Below the pieces are notes generated by a model, which was given only the letters and a program-made list of their open reading frames with translations, was not told the origin of the DNA and did no database searches. 64,000 nucleotides of DNA from Pseudomonas sp. S35 (GTDB lineage Bacteria > Pseudomonadota > Gammaproteobacteria > Pseudomonadales > Pseudomonadaceae), in NCBI RefSeq assembly GCF_009866765.1, contig NZ_CP019431.1:3348001-3412000 (forward strand), in the 5' to 3' direction. Position numbers and translations under genes: made by a program. Shown here one piece after another: positions 19,088 to 29,032 of this stretch; positions within the stretch are counted from its first letter, which is position 1, and the number at the start of each line of letters is the position of its first letter.

Positions 19088-19318
19088 TTACAGGTGGATC
19101 TCGGCAAACTTGATGCCCAGCTCCCGAAGGATCCCGGTCAGTTCATCAAGGCTGGCAAACGATTCGACTTCGTCCTGATCGTCCACCAGGAAATAACTAC
19201 GCCCGCCACTTTTCTTGAAAAAAACGATCCACTCATCCAAGTCGGCGGGGTTCTGGATGACATGGGTGGCCGAGATTTGCCCCTCGGCGTAGCGGGCCTT
19301 GACATGTTCACGCTTCAT
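19088..19318 (-). CDS. small conserved hypothetical protein
   Basis: The 76-residue soluble protein starts MKREHVKARYAEGQISATHVI. It alternates charged helices and strands (GRSYFLVDDQDEVESFASLDELTGILRELGI). It probably forms a unit with the lipoprotein gene upstream on the same strand (19340-19690), 21 bases away. Function not recognised. Confidence 0.72.
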   Translation of the reverse strand: MKREHVKARYAEGQISATHVIQNPADLDEWIVFFKKSGGRSYFLVDDQDEVESFASLDELTGILRELGIKFAEIHL

Positions 19319-19339
19319 ATCTGATTTTCCGCAACGGCA

Positions 19340-19690
19340 TCAGCCGGAAATGCATTCTTCGCCAGCCTTTTTGACATCACCCGGGCGGATCGGCACGTTG
19401 GACATGCTTTCGTAAAGTTTGATGCTGCTGCCACTGGAACGCTCTTCAATCTCGAAAATGGCCGACGGGTCGGCGGAAAATTTCTGCGGCACAATTACGC
19501 GCACGCCTTCCTTGTGAGGCTCAATCTGCGGCGGGCGGCGCGTCGCCGACAGTTTCTGTACCACACAGGCAGCGTATTCCTGGGGTTTTTTCCCGGAAAT
19601 GACGGCCAGCGTCGGCGGGGTCTGCTTGATATCTGCAACCGAAGCACACCCACCTATCGCCAAGGCCAGAACCAACACACTCCACTTCAT
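19340..19690 (-). CDS. putative lipoprotein
   Basis: The protein is about 116 residues from MKWSVLVLALAIGGCAS, with a lipobox (AIGGC). The start at 19690 is preferred over the in-frame one at 19705, because it places the charged n-region directly before the hydrophobic core. The mature part includes AACVVQKLSATRR and ends with a Cys (AGEECISG). Function unknown. Confidence 0.78.
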   Translation of the reverse strand: MKWSVLVLALAIGGCASVADIKQTPPTLAVISGKKPQEYAACVVQKLSATRRPPQIEPHKEGVRVIVPQKFSADPSAIFEIEERSSGSSIKLYESMSNVPIRPGDVKKAGEECISG

Positions 19691-19904
19691 ATCTAAAATC
19701 TCCAATAAAGACCCTACGACAGCGGGGATGGTAATTTTCTCCCGCCCACGTAGGATTTATCCCTGATAACTCGGTAAATAACTGTTTTAAATTGTCGACG
19801 TCGTTGAAGACGGGCCGATAATAAACGCGCTGGGGCTGATAAACTCCATCTTAACCTACGTATCGTTCTGATTTTTCAGAAAAAGCCCTTCTGGAGACAC
19901 CCTC

Positions 19905-20207
19905 ATGAAATTCATCCACCAGCGCGAGCACCTCAACGAGGGAGATATCGTTGTCATCGAATGCTCGCAGACTTGTAATATCCGTCTGATGAGCGACGCG
20001 AATTTTCGCAGCTTCAAGAATGGCGGTCGCCATACTTACCACGGCGGAGCATTCGACAAGTTCCCCGCCAAGATCACCGCACCGAGCACCGGGTTCTGGA
20101 ACATCACCCTGGACGTGGTCACTCGGCGCGCGATCAGCGTTACCCGCAAGCCCGCGTTGTCCCACAAGATTCGTATCGTACGTCGCACCAGCACCAAGCT
20201 GAGCTGA
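19905..20207 (+). CDS. DUF1883 domain protein
   Basis: The 100-residue protein (MKFIHQREHLNEGDIVVIECSQTCNIRLMSDANF...) belongs to the DUF1883 family: small beta-rich proteins with a conserved GGAFDKFPAKITAPSTGFWNITLDV core. In other bacteria this domain can be joined to TIR domains; here it is alone. Function unknown. It is the first gene of a close run with the 55-residue protein at 20233 and alkB. Confidence 0.85.
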   Translation: MKFIHQREHLNEGDIVVIECSQTCNIRLMSDANFRSFKNGGRHTYHGGAFDKFPAKITAPSTGFWNITLDVVTRRAISVTRKPALSHKIRIVRRTSTKLS

Positions 20208-20232
20208 TTCGAACACGCCACAGGAAATAACC

Positions 20233-20400
20233 GTGACTGCCACCACCAAATACGTGATCAAGTACAAGCTCAACGGCGAGCGCCGCTTTGAGTTCGCCCA
20301 ACTGACGACCAACAGCGTGGAGGAAGCCCTGCAAGCCTTGGCGAAAATTCACGATGCCAGTGATGTCATCACCGACATCAATGTGAGTAAGGCTTTGTAA
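20233..20400 (+). CDS. 55-residue conserved-looking small protein
   Basis: A GTG-started frame begins VTATTKYVIKYKLNGERRFE and continues FAQLTTNSVEEALQALAKIH...DVITDINVSKAL. It is preceded by AGGAAA (20222-20227), starts 25 bases after the DUF1883 gene and ends 4 bases before the alkB start. Its beta-alpha-beta pattern and tight spacing argue that it is real and cotranscribed with alkB. Function unknown. Confidence 0.7.
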   Translation: MTATTKYVIKYKLNGERRFEFAQLTTNSVEEALQALAKIHDASDVITDINVSKAL

Positions 20401-20404
20401 GCCA

Positions 20405-21070
20405 ATGCCCGGCCCGACTGCCGACCTCTTCGCCGATGACGCCTTGCAGCAACCTGCGGGGCGCGAAAAAATTGGCGAGCAGTCCTACGTACTCAAGGGC
20501 TACGCGCTGCCGTGGATTGAACGGCTTCTGCCAGCGTTGCGTGGCGTGCTGGCACAATCACCGTTTCGGCAAATGGTCACTCCAGGTGGCTTTACCATGT
20601 CGGCGGCATTGAGCAGTTGCGGTGAGTTGGGCTGGACCACCGACACCACCGGCTACCGCTACAGCCCACTGGATCCACGCAGCCAGCAACCCTGGCCCGC
20701 CCTGCCCGATGTTTTGCGCGAATTGGCCGCACTGGCGGCAGCTGATGCCGGCTTTCGCGACTTCATCCCTGACGCCTGCCTGATCAACCGCTACGTAGCG
20801 GGTGCAAAAATGTCCCTGCATCAAGACAAAAATGAACGGGATTTCAGCGCGCCAGTCGTGTCGGTGTCCCTCGGGTTGCCAGCAATTTTTCTGTTTGGCG
20901 GCCACGAACGCAGTGACAAACCCCAAAAGATCTCGCTGTTTCACGGCGACGTGGTGGTCTGGGGCGGGGTTGATCGCCTGCGTTTCCACGGCGTGATGCC
21001 GATCAAGGACGGCCAGCATCCGGTCATGGGGCCACAACGCATCAATCTCACCTTTCGCACCGCTGGCTGA
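20405..21070 (+). CDS. alkB: AlkB, Fe(II)/2-oxoglutarate-dependent DNA dealkylase
   Basis: AlkB repairs 1-methyladenine and 3-methylcytosine by oxidative demethylation. The 221-residue protein contains the iron triad HQD in KMSLHQDKNERDF and His in RLRFHGVMPIKDG, and the 2-oxoglutarate-binding arginines in RINLTFRTAG. The VSLGLPAIFLFGG strand and the N-terminal nucleotide-recognition lid (FTMSAALSSCGELGW) agree with the E. coli enzyme. It is followed 78 bases later by ada, so alkylation-damage repair genes are clustered. Confidence 0.95.
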   Translation: MPGPTADLFADDALQQPAGREKIGEQSYVLKGYALPWIERLLPALRGVLAQSPFRQMVTPGGFTMSAALSSCGELGWTTDTTGYRYSPLDPRSQQPWPALPDVLRELAALAAADAGFRDFIPDACLINRYVAGAKMSLHQDKNERDFSAPVVSVSLGLPAIFLFGGHERSDKPQKISLFHGDVVVWGGVDRLRFHGVMPIKDGQHPVMGPQRINLTFRTAG

Positions 21071-21148
21071 TAATTCGAGCGCAAGCTTCAGAGTGCCAGG
21101 TGGCCACGGCACGGCTAATCTGCCGAATACCCGTCAAGAGTGTCGAGC

Positions 21149-22195
21149 ATGACCAACGAACAAGACCCGCGCTGGGCTGCGATCCTCGCCCGCGACCCCA
21201 AAGCCGATACGCTGTTCGTCTACGGCGTGAAAACCACGGGTGTGTACTGCCGCCCCAGCAGCGCGTCGCGTTTGCCGCGCCCCGAAAACGTCGAGTTCTT
21301 CGAGACACCGGCGCAAGCCGAAGCGGCTGGCTACCGCCCCAGCAAGCGCGCCACCGGCGACCAGACCCAGCGCACCGCACTGGATGCCCAACGTGTGGCC
21401 GACGCATGCCATTACATTGAACAAGCCGATACCCCACCCAGCCTGAACGCCCTCGCCGCACATGCAGGCCTGAGCCCGTTTCACTTTCATCGCATATTCA
21501 AAGCCGTCACCGGCCTGACGCCCAAGGCCTACGCCAGCGCCCATCGCTCGCGCAAAGTGCGCGAGCGCCTCAAAGGCCAGAATTCGGTCACCGATGCACT
21601 GTATGACGCAGGCTTCAACTCCAACAGCCGCTTTTATGAGTCGGCCGGCCAAGTGCTCGGCATGAAGCCCAGCGACTACAAGGCCGGGGGTACCAATAAC
21701 ACGATCCTGTTTGCCGTCGGACAATGTTCATTGGGTGCGATCCTGGTAGCCCAAAGCACCCGAGGGGTATGCGCAATCCTGCTGGGGGATGACCCTGACA
21801 CTCTGGTACGCGACCTGCAGGACCAGTTCCCCAAGGCAGACTTGGTGGGTGCCGATCACCGCTTCGAACAGTTGATCGCTCAAGTGGTGGGGTTTATCGA
21901 AGCCCCCGCGCTGGGCCTGGACTTACCGCTGGACCTACGCGGCACTGCGTTCCAGGAGCGTGTATGGCAAGCCTTGCGCGATATTCCAGTGGGCGACACC
22001 GCCAGCTACGCGCAGATTGCCGAGCGGATCGGCGTGCCCCAATCGTTTCGCGCGGTGGCCCAGGCCTGCGGTGCCAACAGCCTGGCAGTGGCAATCCCCT
22101 GTCACCGCGTGGTGCGCAGTAATGGTGAAGTGTCCGGCTACCGCTGGGGCGTGGAGCGCAAACGCCAACTGCTGGAGCGCGAACGCAAGCACTAA
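21149..22195 (+). CDS. ada: Ada-like regulator/O6-methylguanine-DNA methyltransferase with degenerate N-terminal zinc site
   Basis: The 348-residue protein has the Ada order: an N-terminal zinc/methylphosphotriester domain (residues 5-75), an AraC-type helix-turn-helix (about 85-180), and the C-terminal methyltransferase with IPCHRVVRSNGEVSGYRWG. In E. coli Ada the zinc is held by Cys38, 42, 69 and 72. Here only the first remains: CRPSS at residues 34-38 and PSKRA at 64-68 give Cys34, Ser38, Ser65 and Ala68. The O6-methylguanine domain appears intact, but sensing of phosphotriester damage through Cys38 should be lost or altered. ATG 21149 is the start; an in-frame GTG lies three codons upstream. 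Confidence 0.93.
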   Translation: MTNEQDPRWAAILARDPKADTLFVYGVKTTGVYCRPSSASRLPRPENVEFFETPAQAEAAGYRPSKRATGDQTQRTALDAQRVADACHYIEQADTPPSLNALAAHAGLSPFHFHRIFKAVTGLTPKAYASAHRSRKVRERLKGQNSVTDALYDAGFNSNSRFYESAGQVLGMKPSDYKAGGTNNTILFAVGQCSLGAILVAQSTRGVCAILLGDDPDTLVRDLQDQFPKADLVGADHRFEQLIAQVVGFIEAPALGLDLPLDLRGTAFQERVWQALRDIPVGDTASYAQIAERIGVPQSFRAVAQACGANSLAVAIPCHRVVRSNGEVSGYRWGVERKRQLLERERKH

Positions 22196-22301
22196 CGCTG
22201 CACGAAAAGGCCACCTCGTCCAGTGAATAAAACAGACTGGCCGGGGGCCAGATGCCCTGCTAAAACAGCGAAAAGTCCGACTAACGCTGGAGACGTATCC
22301 C

Positions 22302-23360
22302 ATGAGCACCTGGCCAGACACGCGCATCCTCGAACTGCTGGGCATTGAGCTGCCCATTATCCAGGCGCCCATGGCTGTGGGCACCACCACCGATATGGTC
22401 ATCGCCGCCAATAATGCCGGCGCACTGGGGTCAATGCCTGCTGCCGCGCTGAGTATCGAGCAACTGCGCGAGGCGCTTGGCACTATTCGCCAGGCCAGCC
22501 CCCGCCCCATCAACGTCAACTTCTTCTGCCATCAGCCGCCCGTGGCTGACGAAGCGCGGGACCGCCACTGGAAGGCGCTGCTGGAACCTTACTACCGTGA
22601 ATTGGGTGCTGATTTTGATGCGCCCACGCCGCTCACTGACCGCGCGCCATTCAATGATGCGGCCTGTAAGGTAGTGGAAGAGTTCCGACCCGAAGTGGTC
22701 AGTTTTCACTTCGGCCTGCCGGAAAAATCCCTGCTCGATCGTGTGAAAGCCACCGGCGCCAAAGTGCTCTCCTCCGCCACCACAGTAGAAGAGGCGGTCT
22801 GGCTGGAACAACATGGCTGCGACGCAATTATCGCGATGGGCATTGAGGCCGGTGGACATCGGGGTTTGTTTCTCAGCGATGACCTCAACACCCAGATCGG
22901 GTTGTTCGCCCTATTACCGCAGATCGTCGACGCGGTGGACGTGCCGGTAATTGCTGCAGGCGGCATTGGCGATGCACGCGGGATCGTAGCGGCGTTCGCC
23001 CTCGGGGCCTCGGCGGTGCAGATTGGCACGGCGTACCTGTTTACCCCCGAAGCCAATGTCACGGTCGCCCATCACCATGCGCTGCGTCACGCCCAAGCCA
23101 GCGAAACCGCCCTGACTAACCTGTTCACCGGGCGCCCTGCACGAGGCATCGTCAACCGTGTGATGCGTGAATTGGGTTCGATCAACCTGGCCGCCCCCGC
23201 GTTTCCACGCGCCGGCGGAGCGTTGATACCGCTCAAGGCCAAGGATGAGGCCGGGTTCAGCAACCTCTGGTCGGGCCAGGCATTGCGCCTGGGTAAGGAC
23301 ACCACTACCTACGAGCTGACACGCACATTGGCCGAACAGGCACTGGCCAAGCTCCACTAA
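22302..23360 (+). CDS. nitronate monooxygenase family flavoprotein
   Basis: The protein is an FMN-dependent TIM-barrel oxidoreductase of the nitronate monooxygenase (2-nitropropane dioxygenase) family, 352 residues. The N-terminal GIELPIIQAPMAVGTTTDMVIAANNAGALGS is the family signature. IIAMGIEAGGHRG contains the catalytic His, and VIAAGGIGDARGIVAAFALGASAVQIGTAYL binds the FMN phosphate. It oxidises toxic alkyl nitronates such as propionate-3-nitronate. ATG follows GGAG. It stands alone upstream of the mod operon. Confidence 0.92.
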   Translation: MSTWPDTRILELLGIELPIIQAPMAVGTTTDMVIAANNAGALGSMPAAALSIEQLREALGTIRQASPRPINVNFFCHQPPVADEARDRHWKALLEPYYRELGADFDAPTPLTDRAPFNDAACKVVEEFRPEVVSFHFGLPEKSLLDRVKATGAKVLSSATTVEEAVWLEQHGCDAIIAMGIEAGGHRGLFLSDDLNTQIGLFALLPQIVDAVDVPVIAAGGIGDARGIVAAFALGASAVQIGTAYLFTPEANVTVAHHHALRHAQASETALTNLFTGRPARGIVNRVMRELGSINLAAPAFPRAGGALIPLKAKDEAGFSNLWSGQALRLGKDTTTYELTRTLAEQALAKLH

Positions 23361-24230
<870 letters not shown>

Positions 24231-24911
24231 ATGCCGCTGTCGAGTGCCGATTTTTCCGCGATCTGGTTGACCATCAAACTGGCATCACTGACCACCGTGA
24301 TCCTGCTGGTCATCGGCACTCCGATTGCCCTGTGGCTGTCGCGCACCCGTTCCTGGTGGCGCGGCCCCATTGGCGCCATCGTCGCCCTGCCGCTGGTGCT
24401 GCCGCCCACAGTGATCGGTTTTTACCTGCTGCTGACCATGGGCCCCAACGGTTACTTCGGCCAGTTCACCCAATGGCTTGGCCTGGGCACCCTCACCTTC
24501 AGCTTTGCCGGGCTGGTGATCGGCTCGGTGATCTACTCCATGCCGTTTGTGGTGCAACCGCTGCAAAACGCCTTCTCCGCCATCGGCACCCGCCCACTGG
24601 AGGTGGCCGCGACACTGCGCGCCAACCCCTGGGACACCTTCTTCACCGTAATCCTGCCTCTGGCGCGCCCGGGGTTTATCACCGCGTCCATTCTCGGCTT
24701 CGCCCATACCGTCGGTGAGTTCGGCGTCGTGCTGATGATCGGCGGCAATATTCCGGACAAGACCCGGGTGGTCTCGGTGCAGATCTACGACCATGTCGAA
24801 GCGATGGAATATGCCCAGGCTCACTGGCTGGCAGGCTCTATGGTGGTGTTCGCGTTCTTCGTGTTGCTGGCACTCTATTCCAGCCGTAAAACCAAGATGG
24901 GCTGGAGCTGA
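24231..24911 (+). CDS. modB: molybdate ABC transporter permease
   Basis: The 226-residue inner-membrane protein has five to six hydrophobic segments and the permease EAA-type loop [27 protein letters not shown]. It begins directly after the modA stop codon and overlaps modC by one base, so the three genes are one operon. Confidence 0.96.
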   Translation: MPLSSADFSAIWLTIKLASLTTVILLVIGTPIALWLSRTRSWWRGPIGAIVALPLVLPPTVIGFYLLLTMGPNGYFGQFTQWLGLGTLTFSFAGLVIGSVIYSMPFVVQPLQNAFSAIGTRPLEVAATLRANPWDTFFTVILPLARPGFITASILGFAHTVGEFGVVLMIGGNIPDKTRVVSVQIYDHVEAMEYAQAHWLAGSMVVFAFFVLLALYSSRKTKMGWS

Positions 24912-25996
24912 TGTCAATGATTGAGGTGCGCCTGCAACTCACGTATCCGGGCTTTGCGCTGGATGTAGACCTGCAACTGCCAGGGCGTGGTGTGACTGCG
25001 CTGTACGGGCATTCCGGCTCCGGCAAGACCACATGCCTGCGTTGCATCGCCGGGCTGGAGCGGGCCAACACCGGGTTTATCCAGATCAACGGTGACGTCT
25101 GGCAAGACAGCCGCAACGGGCTGTTCGTGCCCCCGCATAAGCGCGCGCTGGGCTATGTGTTCCAGGAGGCGAGTTTGTTCCCGCATTTGTCGGTGCGCGC
25201 CAACCTGGCGTTCGGCCTAAAGCGGATACCCCGTGAGCAACGTCGGGTGGACATGGCCCAGGCCACACAATTGCTGGGCATCGGCCACCTGCTGGAGCGT
25301 AATCCCCAGCACCTTTCCGGCGGGGAACGCCAGCGCATCGGGATCGCCCGCGCCCTTCTCACCAGCCCCAAACTGCTGTTAATGGATGAGCCGCTGGCCG
25401 CCCTCGACAGCGCGCGCAAACACGAGATCCTGCCGTACCTGGAGCGCCTGCACGATGAACTGGACATTCCGGTGTTGTACGTCAGCCATGCCCAGGATGA
25501 AGTGGCCCGCTTGGCCGATCACATTGTGTTGCTCAGCGAAGGCAAAGCCCTGGCCAGTGGCCCCATCGGCGAAACCCTGGCACGCCTCGATCTGCCGCTG
25601 GCGCGGGGTGACGACGCGGGCGTGGTGATCAACGGCACGGTCAGCGCCTACAACGAGCACTATCAGTTGCTCACGCTGCAACTGCCTGCCAGCAGCCTGC
25701 AAATGCGCGTGGCCCATGTGCCGCTGGCGGTGGGCAAAGCGTTGCGGATCAAGGTGCAGGCACGGGACGTGAGCCTCAGCCTGCAAGGGTCGGAGCACAG
25801 CAGCATCCTCAACCGCCTGCCGGTGACGGTGGTCGAGGAAGTTGCAGCGGACAACAGCGCCCACGTGCTGGTGCGCCTTGAGGCTGATGGCACGCCATTG
25901 CTGGCACGTATCACCCGCTTCTCCCGCGACCAACTGCAACTGCACCCTGGCCAGACCGTGTGGGCGCAAATCAAGGCGGTTGCGGTACTGGCATAA
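24911..25996 (+). CDS. modC: molybdate ABC transporter ATPase
   Basis: The 361-residue protein has an N-terminal ABC ATPase (Walker [10 protein letters not shown], signature [16 protein letters not shown], Walker [14 protein letters not shown]-loop YVSHAQDE) and a C-terminal molybdate-binding (TOBE/Mop) domain from about residue 290 ([22 protein letters not shown]). That C-terminal domain is characteristic of ModC and may respond to intracellular molybdate. The start ATG shares its A with the modB stop codon. Confidence 0.97.
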   Translation: MSMIEVRLQLTYPGFALDVDLQLPGRGVTALYGHSGSGKTTCLRCIAGLERANTGFIQINGDVWQDSRNGLFVPPHKRALGYVFQEASLFPHLSVRANLAFGLKRIPREQRRVDMAQATQLLGIGHLLERNPQHLSGGERQRIGIARALLTSPKLLLMDEPLAALDSARKHEILPYLERLHDELDIPVLYVSHAQDEVARLADHIVLLSEGKALASGPIGETLARLDLPLARGDDAGVVINGTVSAYNEHYQLLTLQLPASSLQMRVAHVPLAVGKALRIKVQARDVSLSLQGSEHSSILNRLPVTVVEEVAADNSAHVLVRLEADGTPLLARITRFSRDQLQLHPGQTVWAQIKAVAVLA

Positions 25997-26070
25997 CCAT
26001 TTGGCACGAGCGCACCTGGCTGTGGTCAATCAGACATAACGGCCTGATTTGCTGCCAAGGAAACCGCCCC

Positions 26071-27099
26071 ATGCCCGACTCCGCGCTGCCCGCCGACCTG
26101 CCCCGCGACCTGCATTACGTTGACGACACCCAGCCTGGCATCCGCCGCAAACGCCTGCGCGGCCGGTTTCAGTATTTCAATGCCAAGGGTGAGCGCATCA
26201 CGGACGGCGATGAAATCAAGCGTCTCAATGCGCTGGCCGTTCCACCCGCCTACACCGATGTGTGGATCTGCGCCGACCCTCGTGGCCATCTGCAAGCCAC
26301 TGGCCGAGACGCCCGCGGGCGCAAGCAGTACCGCTATCACGCACGATGGCGCGAAGTGCGCGACAGTGACAAATACTCACGCCTGCAAGCATTCGGCAAA
26401 ACCCTGCCCGCCCTGCGCAAGCAGCTTGAAGCGCAACTGGCCGAGCCCGGTTTCACCCGCGAAAAAGTCCTGGCCACCGTGGTGATGTTGCTGGATGCCA
26501 CCTTGATCCGCGTCGGCAATGTCCAATATGCCCGTGATAACAAATCCTACGGCCTGACGACATTGCGCAACCGCCATGTGGGCATCCAGGGCAGCGAGAT
26601 TAAGTTCCAGTTCCGGGGCAAGAGCGGCGTTGAACATCAGGTCAGCGTCAAAGACCGGCGCCTGGCCGGGGTGGTCAAGCGCTGCATGGAATTGCCGGGG
26701 CAGAACCTGTTCCAGTACCTGGACGAAGACGGCGAGCGCCACACCGTCAGCTCCCAGGATGTGAATGCCTACTTGCATAGCCTTACCGGGGCCGACTTCA
26801 CCGCCAAGGATTACCGCACCTGGGCTGGCACCGCGATGGCATTGGCGGTGCTGCGCGAGCTGGAATGGCAGCCTGAGTCCGATGCCAAGCGGCACGTGGT
26901 GGCGATGGTCAAAGACGTCGCCAGGCAACTGGGCAACACGCCAGCGGTGTGCCGCAAGTGCTATATCCACCCGGCGGTGCTTGAGCATTTCAGCCTGGGC
27001 GAACTGTCCAGACTGCCCAAGCCCAGGCTGCGCAAGGGGCTCAAGGCTGAGGAAGTGGCGCTCGCGATGTTCCTTGAACAACTGGCCAAGGCACGCTAA
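26071..27099 (+). CDS. DNA topoisomerase IB (poxvirus-type)
   Basis: The 342-residue protein relaxes supercoils by nicking one strand through a 3'-phosphotyrosine. The N-terminal domain reads YVDDTQPGIRRKRLRGRFQYFN. The catalytic domain shows Arg in LIRVGNVQYARDNKSYGLTTLRNRH, Lys in FRGKSGVEHQ, Arg in AKDYRTWAGTAMAL and the Tyr in VCRKCYIHPAVLEHF. The start is ATG 26071, behind AAGGAAA. An open frame from 25960 overlaps modC and is not used. Bacterial IB enzymes are scattered but frequent in Pseudomonas. Confidence 0.94.
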   Translation: MPDSALPADLPRDLHYVDDTQPGIRRKRLRGRFQYFNAKGERITDGDEIKRLNALAVPPAYTDVWICADPRGHLQATGRDARGRKQYRYHARWREVRDSDKYSRLQAFGKTLPALRKQLEAQLAEPGFTREKVLATVVMLLDATLIRVGNVQYARDNKSYGLTTLRNRHVGIQGSEIKFQFRGKSGVEHQVSVKDRRLAGVVKRCMELPGQNLFQYLDEDGERHTVSSQDVNAYLHSLTGADFTAKDYRTWAGTAMALAVLRELEWQPESDAKRHVVAMVKDVARQLGNTPAVCRKCYIHPAVLEHFSLGELSRLPKPRLRKGLKAEEVALAMFLEQLAKAR

Positions 27100-27295
27100 A
27101 CGAGCGCATCGGTAATCGCCTTTGCACGGGCGTTGCAAGACGTTGCCGGCGCGATGCTAGTGCAAAACCCGGCCGACGCGCGTGCTCCGCTGGCAATACG
27201 AAGGCTGGCACCTGAGGTGTGCCTTAGGTCATTGCACGCTGGATCAAAGCGCCCTACCGTAGTGGCCGGATAATCTCATCGAGGAGCCCGGCTCT

Positions 27296-28000
27296 ATGCT
27301 GCCTTCGCCCCGCAGGCCCCACGCCAACGCAGCACTCGCCCACCAACAGCGCTGGCGTGGCCGAGTCGGGCTGATGCTGGTGGCCAGCCTTTCGGTGCTG
27401 GCGGGCATGACCGATGCCATTGGCTTTATGGCCAGCGGCGACTTTGTGTCGTTCATGAGCGGCAACACCACCCGCCTGGCGGTGGCGATCAGCGCGGGGG
27501 ACTTTACCCTGATGGCGCGATTGTCGTTGCTGGTCGCCACCTTTGTTGTCGGCAATGCGCTGGGTGTGATGGTGAGTCGCTTTGGCCGACGCCATGCGCT
27601 GCCGCTGCTGCTGTGCATCGCCACCTTGTTGTGCGGCGGCGCACTGTGGCCGTTCGAGGATAGTTTGCCCGCTCTGTTGGCGGCGATCATCGCGATGGGC
27701 ATGCTCAATGCGGCAGTGGAAGAGGTCAACGGTTTGCCGGTGGGGCTTACGTACGTCACCGGGGCGCTGTCACGTTTTGGTCGCGGCCTGGGGCGCTGGA
27801 TGCTGGGCGAGCGGCGCAATGGCTGGCGGGTGCAGTTGATCCCGTGGGCAGGCATGTTCGTCGGCGCGGTGATCGGCGCGCTGCTGGAGCACCATATGGG
27901 CCTGAAAGCGTTGCTGGTCAGTGGCGTGGTAGCGGGTTTGCTGGGGCTGGTGTCGCTGAAGATTCCCCGGCGCTGGCACTTGGGATTTATGCCACGCTGA
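27296..28000 (+). CDS. YoaK (DUF1275) family membrane protein
   Basis: The protein is 234 residues with about six hydrophobic segments and the family signature LSVLAGMTDAIGFMASGDFVSFMSGNTTRLAVAIS. Other marks are AAVEEVNGLPVGLTYVTGALSRFGRGL. The function of this inner-membrane family is unknown. The gene is isolated; the 196 bases upstream hold no obvious operator. Confidence 0.9.
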   Translation: MLPSPRRPHANAALAHQQRWRGRVGLMLVASLSVLAGMTDAIGFMASGDFVSFMSGNTTRLAVAISAGDFTLMARLSLLVATFVVGNALGVMVSRFGRRHALPLLLCIATLLCGGALWPFEDSLPALLAAIIAMGMLNAAVEEVNGLPVGLTYVTGALSRFGRGLGRWMLGERRNGWRVQLIPWAGMFVGAVIGALLEHHMGLKALLVSGVVAGLLGLVSLKIPRRWHLGFMPR

Positions 28001-28145
28001 GCGCAAAAAGAAGCTCGCCCGACATTCAGGCCTCGACGTCCGTGTACTGGTAAAGAGCCATCACGTCGAGCGAGCGGTGTGAATCATAAGCGAATGTCCG
28101 GCGACTGTCCCGCCGGGCATTTCCTAAAAATACTAAGGCAATGGA

Positions 28146-28499
28146 TTACAGACACGTCGCGAGTGCTGCCAAACGGCGTTTGGCGGGCATGGTGTCCTGG
28201 GCAGCATAGTATTTGACGGTAGCGCCGGCACCGGCGCTCTGTACGTCGACGAAGTAATCGCCACCCGTGGTGTAGACGGTGAAACCGCCCGCGCCGTTCG
28301 GTTCCTTGAAACCGCCGGCATCCACGCCAAACACGCTTTCATCCTGCCAGCCAAACTGGATGCATTCGGCAACCACCAGCGTGGCTTTGTCGGACGCCAA
28401 GGTCTTGTAGGGGTTGCCTGCGCGCGCGTCCTTCATCTTCGATCCTGCGCATCCGGCCAGTGCTGCCAGTGCCAGTGCGCCAATTACCACTTTGCGCAT
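28146..28499 (-). CDS. small putative lipoprotein
   Basis: The 117-residue protein has the lipoprotein signal MRKVVIGALALAALAGCAGS with the lipid Cys at 17. The mature part has VVAECIQFGWQDESVFGVD and KYYAAQDTMPAKRRLAALATCL, with two cysteines likely disulfide-linked. Similar proteins are frequent in Pseudomonas, with no assigned function. Confidence 0.82.
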   Translation of the reverse strand: MRKVVIGALALAALAGCAGSKMKDARAGNPYKTLASDKATLVVAECIQFGWQDESVFGVDAGGFKEPNGAGGFTVYTTGGDYFVDVQSAGAGATVKYYAAQDTMPAKRRLAALATCL

Positions 28500-28663
28500 A
28501 TCATCGCTTCCTTGGAAAAAAACGCGACTCTACCACTCGCCGGCGTCGCGCAGAACGTAATACGTGGCCAAAGAGCGGGTAGCGCTCGCAACAGTCATGG
28601 CATTATGATGCCGCCGTTGGCCTCACTGAGGAGGCCACGGGATATTCTCTACAAGGAAGCGTC

Positions 28664-28879
28664 ATGAAAGATTTCGTCATCAGCGTCAATAACTACGTTC
28701 TCTACATTGCACTGGGCTTCGTCTGGCTCATCGGTCTGGTGTCGATGTTCAGCGCAAGTTTTCTGTCGGGCCTGGCGGTCCTGATCGGCGGCACACTGAC
28801 GTGGTGCATCGTTTCCGGCTTCTGGTTTGTCCAGTCGGCCACCTATGAAGAACTGCGCAAGCTCAACGCCAAGGGCTGA
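28664..28879 (+). CDS. small membrane protein
   Basis: The 71-residue protein (MKDFVISVNNYVLYIALGFVWLIGLVSMFSASFLSG...) has two predicted transmembrane helices (about 12-32 and 35-55) and a charged tail (EELRKLNAKG). AAGGAAG precedes the ATG. Function not recognised. It is followed closely by a terminator hairpin. Confidence 0.75.
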   Translation: MKDFVISVNNYVLYIALGFVWLIGLVSMFSASFLSGLAVLIGGTLTWCIVSGFWFVQSATYEELRKLNAKG

Positions 28880-28887
28880 TATGGAAC

Positions 28888-28911
28888 AGCGACCCCACTG
28901 GGGTCGTTTTG
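28888..28911 (+). terminator. terminator after the small membrane protein gene
   Basis: The hairpin CGACCCCA-CTG-GGGTCG is followed by TTTT. Confidence 0.8.
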
Positions 28912-28972
28912 CTGTCAGTCAGATGAATTTAGTTTCACGGTGAAGGGAGAACGTGCCGCCTATAGTGGCCAG

Positions 28973-29022
28973 GCTCATTGTTTGAAGTCTCCCTTCTGCC
29001 CGCCCTCCCGCGGGCTTTTTTT
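28973..29022 (+). ncRNA. possible small RNA ending in a strong terminator
   Basis: A second strong terminator (GCCCGC-CCTCCC-GCGGGC then seven T, 28998-29022) lies about 90 bases after the previous one with no gene between. A TATAGT box at 28961-28966 suggests a transcript of roughly 50 nucleotides starting near 28973. Alternatively the hairpin ends the azlD transcript from the other strand or is a back-up terminator. Evidence is structural only. Confidence 0.35.
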
Positions 29023-29032
29023 CGCCTGGACT

